Assembly: GCA_046498285.1 (NCBI GenBank)
Contig: JAWOBA010000233.1
Location: 1 to 5,272, forward strand
DNA: 5,272 nt
DNA from: B33-G16 sp046498285
GTDB lineage: Bacteria > Desulfobacterota > DSM-4660 > Desulfatiglandales > B25-G16
Direction: 5' to 3'
Shown in pieces: positions 1 through 5,272 of the stretch (position 1 is its first letter; the number at the start of each line of letters is the position of its first letter). The notes beneath the pieces were generated by a model. That model did not search any database. It had not been told where the DNA came from and saw only the letters and a list, made by a program, of their open reading frames with translations. The position numbers and the translations under genes are program-made.

Positions 1-39
1 TGGGAATGTGGAAAACTTTTTCACTTTCCCATATTCCCA
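1..39. repeat. Imperfect inverted repeat (hairpin) at the left edge
   Basis: Bases 1-15 pair with bases 25-39 at 13 of 15 positions: the arms begin TGGGAAT and end ATTCCCA, with a 9-base loop. There is no clear T-run after it on either strand, so a terminator role is not shown. It touches the window edge and may be part of a longer structure. The rest of the stretch to 176 is AT-rich and holds no supportable gene. A short tandem pair TTGATAA occurs at 113-119 and 121-127. Confidence 0.45.
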
Positions 40-176
40 TATCTTCTACTCTTACTCAAACTCACTACGCTTTCGGGCAGTCCACTTTTAATTCGTACAT
101 GACAAATCCGATTTGATAACTTGATAATGGTAGGGGATTATGTATAATATGAAATTATGGTAATAGGTATATTCTC

Positions 177-427
177 GAGACCTTTGAAAAACCTGGTGAT
201 TTTCACCATCCCCAAAAAGACAATGGACTTTTTTGAAGTGACTGGTGAAAGGGTGCTGTCTTTTCGTAACGTATCAGTGGGGGAACCCGCAGGCCCCGAT
301 TTATCGGGGCAATGCGGAGGGGGCAAAACTCCCCCATGGATACGTTGCTGAAAAGACCAACCCGGGAGCCTCGGAACTGAAAAAAAGCCCATCGTCTTTA
401 GATCAATAGGGGTTATGCAAAGGTCTC
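177..427 (-). mobile_element. MITE-like foldback element, copy A
   Basis: This 251-bp element is bounded by perfect 10-bp terminal inverted repeats, GAGACCTTTG at 177-186 and CAAAGGTCTC at 418-427. Taking GAGACCTTTGCATAACC as the head, this copy is reversed, with its head at 427. It matches copy C at 4431-4681 with about 10 substitutions and no gaps (about 96% by eye). No transposase is encoded, so any movement would need an enzyme supplied elsewhere. Inside the termini, a second inverted pair (AAAGACGATGG and its near complement) and a central hairpin make the whole element close to a palindrome. It lies across the 3' end of recJ and supplies that gene's last codons and stop. No clean target duplication is visible: GTATAT occurs on both sides (167-172 and 429-434) but not flush with the ends. 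The ends recall those of some IS5-family elements, from memory only. Confidence 0.85.
258..357. repeat. Central hairpin of element copy A
   Basis: The arms GTCTTTTC..AACGTATC..TGGGGGA (258-284) and their complement (about 331-357) give about 23 paired bases with small internal mismatches. Inside lies a second perfect stem, GCCCCGATTTATCGGGGC at 293-310. The same structure occurs in copy C. Direct repeats TGCTG (CAGCA on the other strand) sit at 254-258 and 346-350, exactly 92 bp apart. Copy B has lost the segment between the equivalent repeats. Any recJ message that reads past its stop would carry this fold at its 3' end. Confidence 0.8.
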
Positions 428-2142
428 CGTATATCAACTATCACCAATTGAATTGACTCTAACCCCTGCCATGTATTAACCTCTATGTTAAAAAGAATAT
501 CCACTACTTTTCCCTCCAGAGGATGTAAGGCAGCCCTGCCAAATGCAATGCAGTCAAAGACGGTATTCTTTTCCTTTACTGTAAGTTTCAAATGATTGCT
601 TCCAACTACTGTGGAAGAAACAACCATTAGAGGACCCGCCCAGAATATAGGTTGAGGATTCTTGTGGCCAAAGGGCACCAGCATGTCAATATCTTTTACT
701 GTCTGCGGGTTGATATATTCCAGCCCTAATCTGGTATCGACCTCTATTCTCGGATTCATCTTGTTTGTATCTATACACGTGCCGGCGAGCTTCTCGAACC
801 TATCACAAAACTCATCAAAATGTTGCGTTTCAAGGGTAATTCCTGCTGCATATTCGTGTCCACCAAATCGTGTTAATAGCCCACTAAGATCAGAGAGTGC
901 TTTATACAGATCAAACCCATCAATACTTCTTCCTGACCCTTTCAGCAAATCCCCCTCAGTAGTAAATATCAAAGTAGGGCGATAATATTCCTCTACAATC
1001 TTTGAAGCCGCTATACCTACCACGCCACAGTGCCATTGAGGATTAGAGAGGACTATTGTTTGATGTCTCTCTAAATCTTCCATGCTATCGATCCTTTGCC
1101 TGCACTCCGAAACAATGCTATTTTGTATCTTCTGCCTTTGAGTATTAAGAGAATCCATCTGAATGGCAATTAAAGATGCTTCCGCCTCGTCATCTGTGGT
1201 AAGAAGTTGAACCGCTCTTATTGCTGACCCTAATCGCCCCATGGCATTAAGTCGTGGGGCTAATTTAAAGGCTATATCATGCGTAGATATGGATTGATTA
1301 TTTTTTATCCCTGACACCCGTAATAACTCCCTGATTCCGGGTTTTTGGGCTTCCGCCAAGACAGTAAGACCATGCTTTACAAAAATTCTATTTTCTTCTA
1401 GTAAGGATACTATGTCAGCAACCGTACCAATAGCAACAAGATCAAGGTAGAACCTCAAATCGGGCTCATTTTTGTTTTGAAAGAAACCTATCTCCCGCAA
1501 ATTTGACCGTATGGCTATCGCTAAATAGAAGGCTAGTCCGACCCCGGAAAGTTCCCTAAAGGGGAAAGAGGAATCAGGCCTTAGTGGATTAATTGTGGGG
1601 CAGATGGGTTCAAAACCTGAAGGAACTTGATGGTGGTCTGTTACAATGATCTCCATCCCAAGTTTATGAGCCAAAACAATCTCTGAAAAAGAACTGATGC
1701 CACAGTCAACAGTAATGATAAGCTCAGTATTACCCTTGGCAATCTCTCTAATTGCCTTTTCATTAAGGCTGTAGCCCTCTTCGATCCGGTGTGGAATATA
1801 AAAAGAAACCGGGGTTTCCAATTTGGAAAAAAAATCAAACAGAAGAGATGTAGCAGTTATTCCATCTGCGTCGTAGTCACCGTAAATTGTTATCTTTCTC
1901 TTCTTTATAATAACATGCCTTATCAGCTCACATGCCCTGTCCATATCCTTGAAGAGGAATGGGTCTCTTAGGGCAACAAGTTTTGGAAAAAGAAAGGATT
2001 TAGCTGAATCTGCTGAGGTAATATTTCTATGTATTAGGAGTGAGGCAAGAAGTTCTGATACGCCCAACTTTTTTGCAAGGGAAGATACAGAACAGGAATC
2101 ATCCTTAAGTTGCCAGATCCTATCTCTACTATTATTTAACAC
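403..2142 (-). CDS. recJ: Single-stranded-DNA-specific exonuclease RecJ
   Basis: RecJ degrades single-stranded DNA 5' to 3' in recombination, mismatch and base-excision repair, acting in the cytoplasm with two metal ions. The 579 residues match the usual size (E. coli RecJ is about 577). DHH-domain motifs are in order: DYDADGITA at 89-97, VDCG at 145-148, TDHH at 168-171, DLVAIGTVAD near 234-243 and PRLNAMGRLG at 296-305. The DHHA1 part follows with WHCGVVGI at 370-377, GSGRS at 402-406 and FGGHEYAAG at 426-434. An OB-fold-like tail occupies about 465-571. All expected catalytic residues are present. The start is GTG at 2142; the following RIWQLK agrees with RecJ N-termini, and no strong ribosome site is seen. 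The start overlaps the upstream transporter end by 11 bp, implying translational coupling. The last seven residues (RPLHNPY, after Asp-Ile-Arg) and the TGA stop lie within mobile element copy A, so the native end has been replaced just after the conserved core. Confidence 0.96.
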   Translation of the reverse strand: MLNNSRDRIWQLKDDSCSVSSLAKKLGVSELLASLLIHRNITSADSAKSFLFPKLVALRDPFLFKDMDRACELIRHVIIKKRKITIYGDYDADGITATSLLFDFFSKLETPVSFYIPHRIEEGYSLNEKAIREIAKGNTELIITVDCGISSFSEIVLAHKLGMEIIVTDHHQVPSGFEPICPTINPLRPDSSFPFRELSGVGLAFYLAIAIRSNLREIGFFQNKNEPDLRFYLDLVAIGTVADIVSLLEENRIFVKHGLTVLAEAQKPGIRELLRVSGIKNNQSISTHDIAFKLAPRLNAMGRLGSAIRAVQLLTTDDEAEASLIAIQMDSLNTQRQKIQNSIVSECRQRIDSMEDLERHQTIVLSNPQWHCGVVGIAASKIVEEYYRPTLIFTTEGDLLKGSGRSIDGFDLYKALSDLSGLLTRFGGHEYAAGITLETQHFDEFCDRFEKLAGTCIDTNKMNPRIEVDTRLGLEYINPQTVKDIDMLVPFGHKNPQPIFWAGPLMVVSSTVVGSNHLKLTVKEKNTVFDCIAFGRAALHPLEGKVVDILFNIEVNTWQGLESIQLVIVDIRRPLHNPY

Positions 2143-3805
2143 CTGCTATTGCCTGCGCCACATTGTAACAGCAACCTCCCATCTTCTCAAAGGCATTAAG
2201 GATATCAACAAAGAGCATGCCCCTATCTATCTCACACTCCCCTTCAAATAATCGATCATGATGGTTGAGTCTCATCTCCTCGGCCATCTTGTTTACACTG
2301 TTTACCAGTTTTACCGCCTCTGGCATGATCTGCCTATTTTCTTTCTTAATACCTTCAAGAACAAGGGCAAGAAACTTTCCAGACTCTAACGATATGGCCA
2401 CATAATCATGAAATGCCTTCTCCGAGAAATAGAGTTTGTCTTCAACTATTCGATCAAGAGCCTCAGCGATATCTTCTATTTCGTCACCAATCCTCTCAAT
2501 ATTATTGGTCATCCTCATAAGGCTCGTTATTTCCCTGGATTGTTCAACACGAATAGTTTGTTGCATAACCTTGACAAGAAAATCGATAATTTCCTTTTGA
2601 AGATTATCCAGCACCTCTTCCCTCGCCTTCCATTTGGCCAATTTCTTTGAACTCCTCATCTTTAAAGCCCCGGTTACCTCATCAAACATTTTTTGAGCCT
2701 CTTGTCCCATCCTGATGATCTCCTGCCGCGCCTGTACCAATGCTAATTCAGGAGAATCAAGGTAGCGTCTATCCAGATATTTGATATGATATATTTCCTC
2801 AATTTCCTCTGGTTTTCCGCGAGGGGTTAAAAAAATCGCCACTTTAATCAGATAAGGAAGAATGAGCAGAAAGAAAATGGCATTTATTACATTAAAAAGG
2901 GTATGAGCATTGGCAATATGTCTGCTAATAAACGGCTTCTCTCCTTCTATAATGAGGTCGGGATCCCCGATAGAGAGAACATGGGTAGTAAGATATATCA
3001 CAGTATTTACAAAATAGGGAAACACAAAGAGAATTAAGATGACACCAATAACATTAAAAAGGGTATGAGCCCTTGCCGTTTGATGGGCGTAAACATTGGA
3101 GCCAATACTGGCCAACTCAGCCGTAATGGTTGTGCCAATATTATCACCTAAAATCAACGCCACACTTCCTTCAAAAGTTAGTAATCCCTGACTGGCAAGT
3201 GCCATGGTTATGCCAACCGTGGCGCTTGAACTCTGTACAGCCATGGTCAGAGCTGTACCAACCAAGACACAGAGAAGAATTTCACTAAGGTTTTGGGCCT
3301 GAAATCGTGTTAGAAAATCAATAAATGCAGGTTCATATTTTAGAGGGGCAAGCCCAGCCTTCATGGTAGCCAAACCATAAAAAAGCATACCGAAACCAAG
3401 AATGACGTCTCCCCATTGTTTCCATTTTTTTGATGTCAAAAAGAATTTGAAAAGGACGCCCAGTGCAATTGCTGGCAAGGCATAGGTACCTATTTTAAAT
3501 GCTATTATCTGGGCAGTGACGGTGGTGCCTATATTGGCCCCCAGAACAACTGCAATCGCCTGATTGAGGGTCATGAGACCAGCATCAACAAAACCAACCA
3601 GCATCACACTAGTAGCGCTCGAACTTTGAATTAGGCTGGTAAGTACTGCACCGGTTACGCATGCGATTACCCTATTTGAGGAAACGGCACTTAAGACAGC
3701 GCGCAGTTTATTACCCGCAACCTTCTTGAGCCCGTCAGACATCATCCTCATGCCAAATATAAACAGGCCAAGTCCGCCTAAGGTCTGAAATATTACAGTC
3801 TGCAT
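2132..3805 (-). CDS. Na+/phosphate cotransporter family protein with C-terminal PhoU-like domain
   Basis: This is an inner-membrane transporter of the Na/Pi cotransporter family (PF02690 type), related to NptA and E. coli YjbB. Family members move inorganic phosphate with sodium; direction, uptake or export, cannot be told from sequence. Counting from the ATG, the protein has 557 residues. The two inverted transport repeats are marked by QSSSAT at about 60-65 and 191-196, each followed by a paired motif, GANIGTT near 89-95 and GDNIGTT near 220-226. Further hydrophobic segments run to about residue 327, with the motif AHTLFN twice (near 246 and 300). From about 357 to the end is a helical, charged PhoU-like domain, thought to regulate transport. 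ATG at 3805 is preferred because it gives the usual short N-terminus before GGLGLFIFGMRMMSDGL; an in-frame TTG at 3814 would add three residues, and neither has a clear ribosome site. It is the first gene of an operon with recJ. Confidence 0.94.
   Translation of the reverse strand: MQTVIFQTLGGLGLFIFGMRMMSDGLKKVAGNKLRAVLSAVSSNRVIACVTGAVLTSLIQSSSATSVMLVGFVDAGLMTLNQAIAVVLGANIGTTVTAQIIAFKIGTYALPAIALGVLFKFFLTSKKWKQWGDVILGFGMLFYGLATMKAGLAPLKYEPAFIDFLTRFQAQNLSEILLCVLVGTALTMAVQSSSATVGITMALASQGLLTFEGSVALILGDNIGTTITAELASIGSNVYAHQTARAHTLFNVIGVILILFVFPYFVNTVIYLTTHVLSIGDPDLIIEGEKPFISRHIANAHTLFNVINAIFFLLILPYLIKVAIFLTPRGKPEEIEEIYHIKYLDRRYLDSPELALVQARQEIIRMGQEAQKMFDEVTGALKMRSSKKLAKWKAREEVLDNLQKEIIDFLVKVMQQTIRVEQSREITSLMRMTNNIERIGDEIEDIAEALDRIVEDKLYFSEKAFHDYVAISLESGKFLALVLEGIKKENRQIMPEAVKLVNSVNKMAEEMRLNHHDRLFEGECEIDRGMLFVDILNAFEKMGGCCYNVAQAIAGVK
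2889..2908 (-). repeat. 20-bp exact direct repeat inside the transporter gene, unit 1
   Basis: ACATTAAAAAGGGTATGAGC (plus strand) recurs exactly at 3051-3070, 162 bp away, which is 54 codons and in frame. Both units encode AHTLFNV at the start of a membrane segment. Repetition of the motif probably reflects family architecture; identity in every codon position is unusual for an ancient duplication. Confidence 0.8.
3051..3070 (-). repeat. 20-bp exact direct repeat inside the transporter gene, unit 2
   Basis: Second exact copy of the sequence at 2889-2908, encoding the earlier AHTLFNV motif of the transporter. Recombination between the two units would delete 54 codons without shifting the frame. 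Confidence 0.8.
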
Positions 3806-4113
3806 AAAAACCAAATTTTTTGGGGCAGTATGAACGTTCTTTTACAGATGATATAGGGAGGAAACTTTATAAAAATCCATATAACTATCTATTATTATTA
3901 AATTTATTGCTTACTACTACATGCCTTCTTTTGGTTGTTATAGCACATGACAATAAATCGTCAAGCCTTAAAAGTAGCTTTTTTAAAGATCATTATGAAA
4001 CTGTTATTTACCACGAATATTGTCTTATATATCCGTTTATATAAAACCATAATACGTAGTGTTTTAGCAATGTTCAAAAGTTGAGACATAGATTAGCGAA
4101 AAGGATAATGACT
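3806..4113. other. AT-rich intergenic region upstream of the operon
   Basis: About 308 bp between the transporter start and element copy B. Apart from the promoter candidate at 3937-3964, no gene or strong hairpin is supported. The plus strand has GGGAGGA near 3856-3862 that resembles a ribosome site, but no start codon follows at a useful distance. Confidence 0.6.
3937..3964 (-). promoter_or_regulatory. Putative sigma70-type promoter for the transporter-recJ operon
   Basis: On the minus strand, TTGACG (3964-3959) and TATAAC (3942-3937) are separated by 16 bp, each one base from the consensus hexamer. Transcription would begin near 3930, leaving a leader of roughly 125 bases before the ATG at 3805. 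This is the best-placed match I saw in an AT-rich region where chance matches are common. No operator was recognised. Confidence 0.5.
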
Positions 4114-4369
4114 GAGACCTTTGCATAACCCCTCTTGATCTAAAGACGATGGGCTTTTTTTCAGTTCCCTCCGGGGCGTAGGCCCTCCCTTCCGGGACGG
4201 AGTCCCCTCCAGGACGGAGTCGGGCCGGAGGCCGAGGCTCCCGGGTTGGTCTTTTCAGCACCCTTCTCTCCAAGCGGGAGGCTCTGCGAGCCGGAAGCCA
4301 CCAGTCACTTCAAAAAAGTCCATCGTCTTTTTGAGGATGATGAAAATCGCCAGGTTTTTCAAAGGGCAC
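4114..4369 (+). mobile_element. MITE-like foldback element, copy B (rearranged)
   Basis: The head GAGACCTTTGCATAACC begins at 4114. The right end, CAAAGGGCAC at 4360-4369, keeps 8 of the 10 terminal bases and is probably worn. Shared parts match copy C with about 7 differences in 159 bp. Relative to C, this copy has a 65-bp insertion (about 4169-4233), lacks the 92-bp central hairpin at the CAGCA junction (4256-4260), and has a 32-bp insertion (4266-4297). The arithmetic 251+65-92+32 gives exactly its 256 bp. Both inserts are GC-rich and made of small hairpins. It encodes no transposase. Orientation is the same as copy C and opposite to copy A. Confidence 0.85.
4174..4292. repeat. Cluster of small GC-rich hairpins within copy B
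   Basis: Four short palindromes with 3- or 4-base loops are visible: GGGC-GTAG-GCCC (4174-4185), GGGAC-GGA-GTCCC (4194-4206), GGCC-GGA-GGCC (4223-4233) and GGCTC-TGC-GAGCC (4280-4292). A weaker GAC-GGA-GTC lies at 4213-4221. GGACGGAGTC occurs twice, 17 bp apart (4195-4204 and 4212-4221). The first three palindromes lie in the 65-bp insert and the last in the 32-bp insert. These look like units of a dispersed palindromic repeat family that entered the element. Confidence 0.7.
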
Positions 4370-4390
4370 TATATTTGAATCTCTAAAAGT

Positions 4391-4401
4391 CCTTTAAAAG
4401 G
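4391..4401. repeat. Short palindrome between copies B and C
   Basis: CCTTTAAAAGG is an 11-base palindrome around a central A, in the 61-bp AT-rich spacer between the two elements. It is short enough to be chance, and nothing else is seen in this spacer. Confidence 0.3.
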
Positions 4402-4430
4402 CTTATTTAATGCCTGGATTAACGTGTATT

Positions 4431-4681
4431 GAGACCTTTGCATAACCTCTCTTGATCTAAAGACGATGGGCTTTTTTTCAGTTCCGAGGCTCTCGGGTTG
4501 GTCTTTTCAGCAACGTATCCATGGGGGAGTTTTGCCCCCTCCGCATTGCCCCGATAAATCGGTGCCTGCGGGTTCCCCCACTGATACGTTACGAAAAGAC
4601 AGCACCCTTCCACCAGTCACTTCAAAAAAGTCCATCATCTTTTTGGGGATGATGAAAATCGCCGGGTTTTTCAAAGGTCTC
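4431..4681 (+). mobile_element. MITE-like foldback element, copy C
   Basis: A 251-bp element with perfect 10-bp terminal inverted repeats, GAGACCTTTG at 4431-4440 and CAAAGGTCTC at 4672-4681. It is the reverse complement of copy A apart from about 10 substitutions. Subterminal inverted arms (AAAGACGATGGGCTTTTTT from 4459 and its near complement ending about 4643) surround the central hairpin, so most of the element can fold on itself. A frame stays open through it from 4466, but A/C differences in that frame are almost all amino-acid-changing, which argues against a real protein. No flush target duplication is seen (left flank GTGTATT, right flank TATGCGA). Confidence 0.87.
4501..4600. repeat. 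Central hairpin of element copy C
   Basis: The arms GTCTTTTC (4501-4508) through AACGTATC pair with GATACGTT through GAAAAGAC (4593-4600). They enclose the stem GCCCCGAT/ATCGGTGC at 4548-4565, which has one mismatch (T at 4563) compared with copy A. CAGCA at 4508-4512 and 4600-4604 are the 92-bp-spaced direct repeats that match the single CAGCA junction in copy B. Confidence 0.8.
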
Positions 4682-4863
4682 TATGCGAAGATATTCACGA
4701 TGATTTCAGTGGGAAAATAATATGAGTACGGAATATTACACAAAAAAATCGGCACAAAATATTTAGTTATACTCACATCCAGTTCGAAGATCATTGTTAA
4801 AGGAATGCGTTCGTATTACGCGTTTCTGTTTTTTCTGAATGTCATCATGTATCAAATATTTCG

Positions 4864-4879
4864 ACCCCTTTGCATAGCC
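4864..4879 (+). repeat. Possible remnant of an element head
   Basis: CCTTTGCATA at 4867-4876 is an exact 10-base match to the interior of the element head, and about 14 of 17 bases match when extended on both sides. The outer GAGA is only half kept and the sequence further in does not continue the match, so this is at best a worn end and may be chance. Confidence 0.25.
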
Positions 4880-4892
4880 TTTGGGTTCACTG

Positions 4893-4923
4893 TTGAGATC
4901 TTCTATTGATTTTCTGATCTCAA
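4893..4923. repeat. 8-bp perfect inverted repeat
   Basis: TTGAGATC (4893-4900) and GATCTCAA (4916-4923) are separated by 15 bp. It could form a weak hairpin or a protein-binding site. It is not followed by a T-run, and its role is unknown. Confidence 0.4.
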
Positions 4924-5056
4924 ATCCACCCCAAGATATTTTATCTCTTTTTTAGGTCATGTAGCGTCCAGAAAAATCTACATCATTGAAAAAATTCTTG
5001 CTGTTCTATTCTTGTTTTTAAATAAGAGGGAAAAATACCTTGCTTTTTGATAGATT

Positions 5057-5272
5057 TCAAAGAACCTTCGTTGAATGCTTAAAAGAATTCTTATACCATT
5101 CAATGGTTTGCCTCAATCCCTCTCTTAAATCTTTTTTGGCCTTAAAGCCAAATTCCTTTTCAGCCATTGAGGTGTCAAGAATCCTTCTCGGTTGACCATC
5201 TGGTTTTGATGTATCCCAGATAATCCTACCATTGAAAGCGGTAAGTTCCACAATCAAATTAATAAGTTCTTT
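5057..5272 (-). CDS. fcl: GDP-L-fucose synthase, C-terminal part (runs off the right edge)
   Basis: The visible 71 residues are the C-terminal end of a GDP-L-fucose synthase (WcaG/Fcl, an extended short-chain dehydrogenase). This enzyme converts GDP-4-keto-6-deoxymannose to GDP-L-fucose with NADPH in the cytoplasm, for capsule, O-antigen or other surface glycans. The block FNGRIIWDTSKPDGQPRR followed by ILDTS matches the family's conserved DTSKPDG-PRK-LDVS segment. The FGFKAKKDLREGLRQTIEWY stretch fits the usual ending of a GW-P---L-eGl--ty-Wy pattern. The frame is open to the edge, so the apparent TTG start at 5257 is an internal Leu codon. The NAD(P)-binding GxxGxxG and the Ser-Tyr-Lys active site lie outside the window. 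The stop is TGA at 5057-5059. A related nucleotide-sugar epimerase is the main alternative, but the PDG-PRR block favours fucose synthase. Confidence 0.88.
   Translation of the reverse strand, partial: KELINLIVELTAFNGRIIWDTSKPDGQPRRILDTSMAEKEFGFKAKKDLREGLRQTIEWYKNSFKHSTKVL

Larger units (their letters stand above)
4682..5056. other. Non-coding stretch between copy C and the fucose synthase gene
   Basis: About 375 bp of AT-rich sequence without a supportable gene. It contains an inverted repeat at 4893-4923, a possible element-end remnant near 4864-4879, and a weak inverted pair ATGTAG/CTACAT at 4959-4964 and 4978-4983. No hairpin followed by a T-run was found just after the fucose synthase stop, so the terminator of that gene is not identified. 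Confidence 0.55.

Noticed and set aside
157..351. A 64-residue plus-strand frame in copy A
   Set aside because: It lies wholly within or beside the palindromic element, with no family resemblance and no conserved counterpart in copy B.
167..434. GTATAT on both sides of copy A as a target-site duplication
   Set aside because: The two copies are set back 4 bases and 1 base from the element ends, and copies B and C show no comparable flush duplication; it may be chance in AT-rich DNA.
138..437. A 99-residue minus-strand frame through copy A, matching an 84-residue frame through copy C (4466-4720), beginning MGFFSVPRL in the shared part
   Set aside because: Within the shared frame, 7 of the 8 A/C nucleotide differences change the amino acid and only 1 is silent, as expected without protein-level selection. 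Copy B breaks the frame, and both frames run on into unrelated flanks. It is probably a by-product of the repeat.
662..985. A 107-residue plus-strand frame and other frames antisense to recJ and the transporter
   Set aside because: Shadows of strongly supported minus-strand genes; the translations show no family motifs.
3820..4044. A 74-residue plus-strand frame with a leucine-rich hydrophobic stretch
   Set aside because: It begins with TTG without a ribosome site, overlaps the operon promoter and leader on the opposite strand, and its Leu run comes from AT-rich TTA/CTT codons. No recognisable family.
4064..4273. A 69-residue minus-strand frame across copy B
   Set aside because: An Arg/Pro-rich translation of the GC-rich hairpin insert and the element head; it has no counterpart in copies A or C.
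177..4681. CRISPR array
   Set aside because: The repeats are about 250 bp, irregularly placed and in both orientations; there is no short-repeat/spacer periodicity and no cas gene.
4722..4766. A short plus-strand frame beginning ATGAGTACGG after a GTGGG-like site
   Set aside because: Only 14 codons before TAG, with no similarity that I can recognise; not enough to call a gene or a gene remnant.

Overview
The window (about 40% GC by impression) looks like a chromosomal segment of a Gram-negative bacterium with a repeat-rich genome. It carries two complete genes and one partial gene, all on the minus strand, and three copies of a short foldback element. The proteins do not fix the taxon. The mixture of housekeeping genes, a surface-sugar gene and small GC-rich hairpin repeats would suit an uncultured lineage such as Desulfobacterota, Nitrospirota or anammox planctomycetes, but that is only a guess.

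Layout, left to right. 1-176: non-coding DNA with a hairpin at the very edge. 177-427: element copy A (251 bp). 403-2142, minus: recJ, a full-length DHH-family single-strand DNA exonuclease whose last codons and stop lie inside copy A. 2132-3805, minus: a Na+/phosphate cotransporter-family protein with a C-terminal PhoU-like domain. Its end overlaps the recJ start by 11 bp, so the two form a tight transporter-recJ operon. 3806-4113: an AT-rich upstream region with a plausible sigma70-type promoter reading into the operon. 4114-4369: element copy B (256 bp), a rearranged version. 4431-4681: element copy C (251 bp). 4682-5056: non-coding DNA with an inverted repeat and a possible worn element end. 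5057-5272, minus: the C-terminal 71 residues of a GDP-L-fucose synthase that continues past the right edge.

The most notable structure is the element family. Copies A and C are about 96% identical by eye (10 differences in 251 bp) and lie in opposite orientation. All copies start GAGACCTTTG and end CAAAGGTCTC (8 of 10 bases kept at the right end of B). They encode no transposase, and A and C fold into a nested near-palindrome. I read them as a MITE-like, non-autonomous family. Copy B differs from C by exactly one 65-bp insertion, one 92-bp deletion between CAGCA direct repeats, and one 32-bp insertion. These account exactly for its 256-bp length. Copy A has replaced the natural end of recJ, and A with B/C brackets the whole operon as inverted repeats.

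Functionally, the operon pairs phosphate transport with single-strand DNA degradation for repair, probably by co-transcription rather than a shared pathway. The fucose synthase fragment belongs to a separate nucleotide-sugar or surface-polysaccharide locus to the right.
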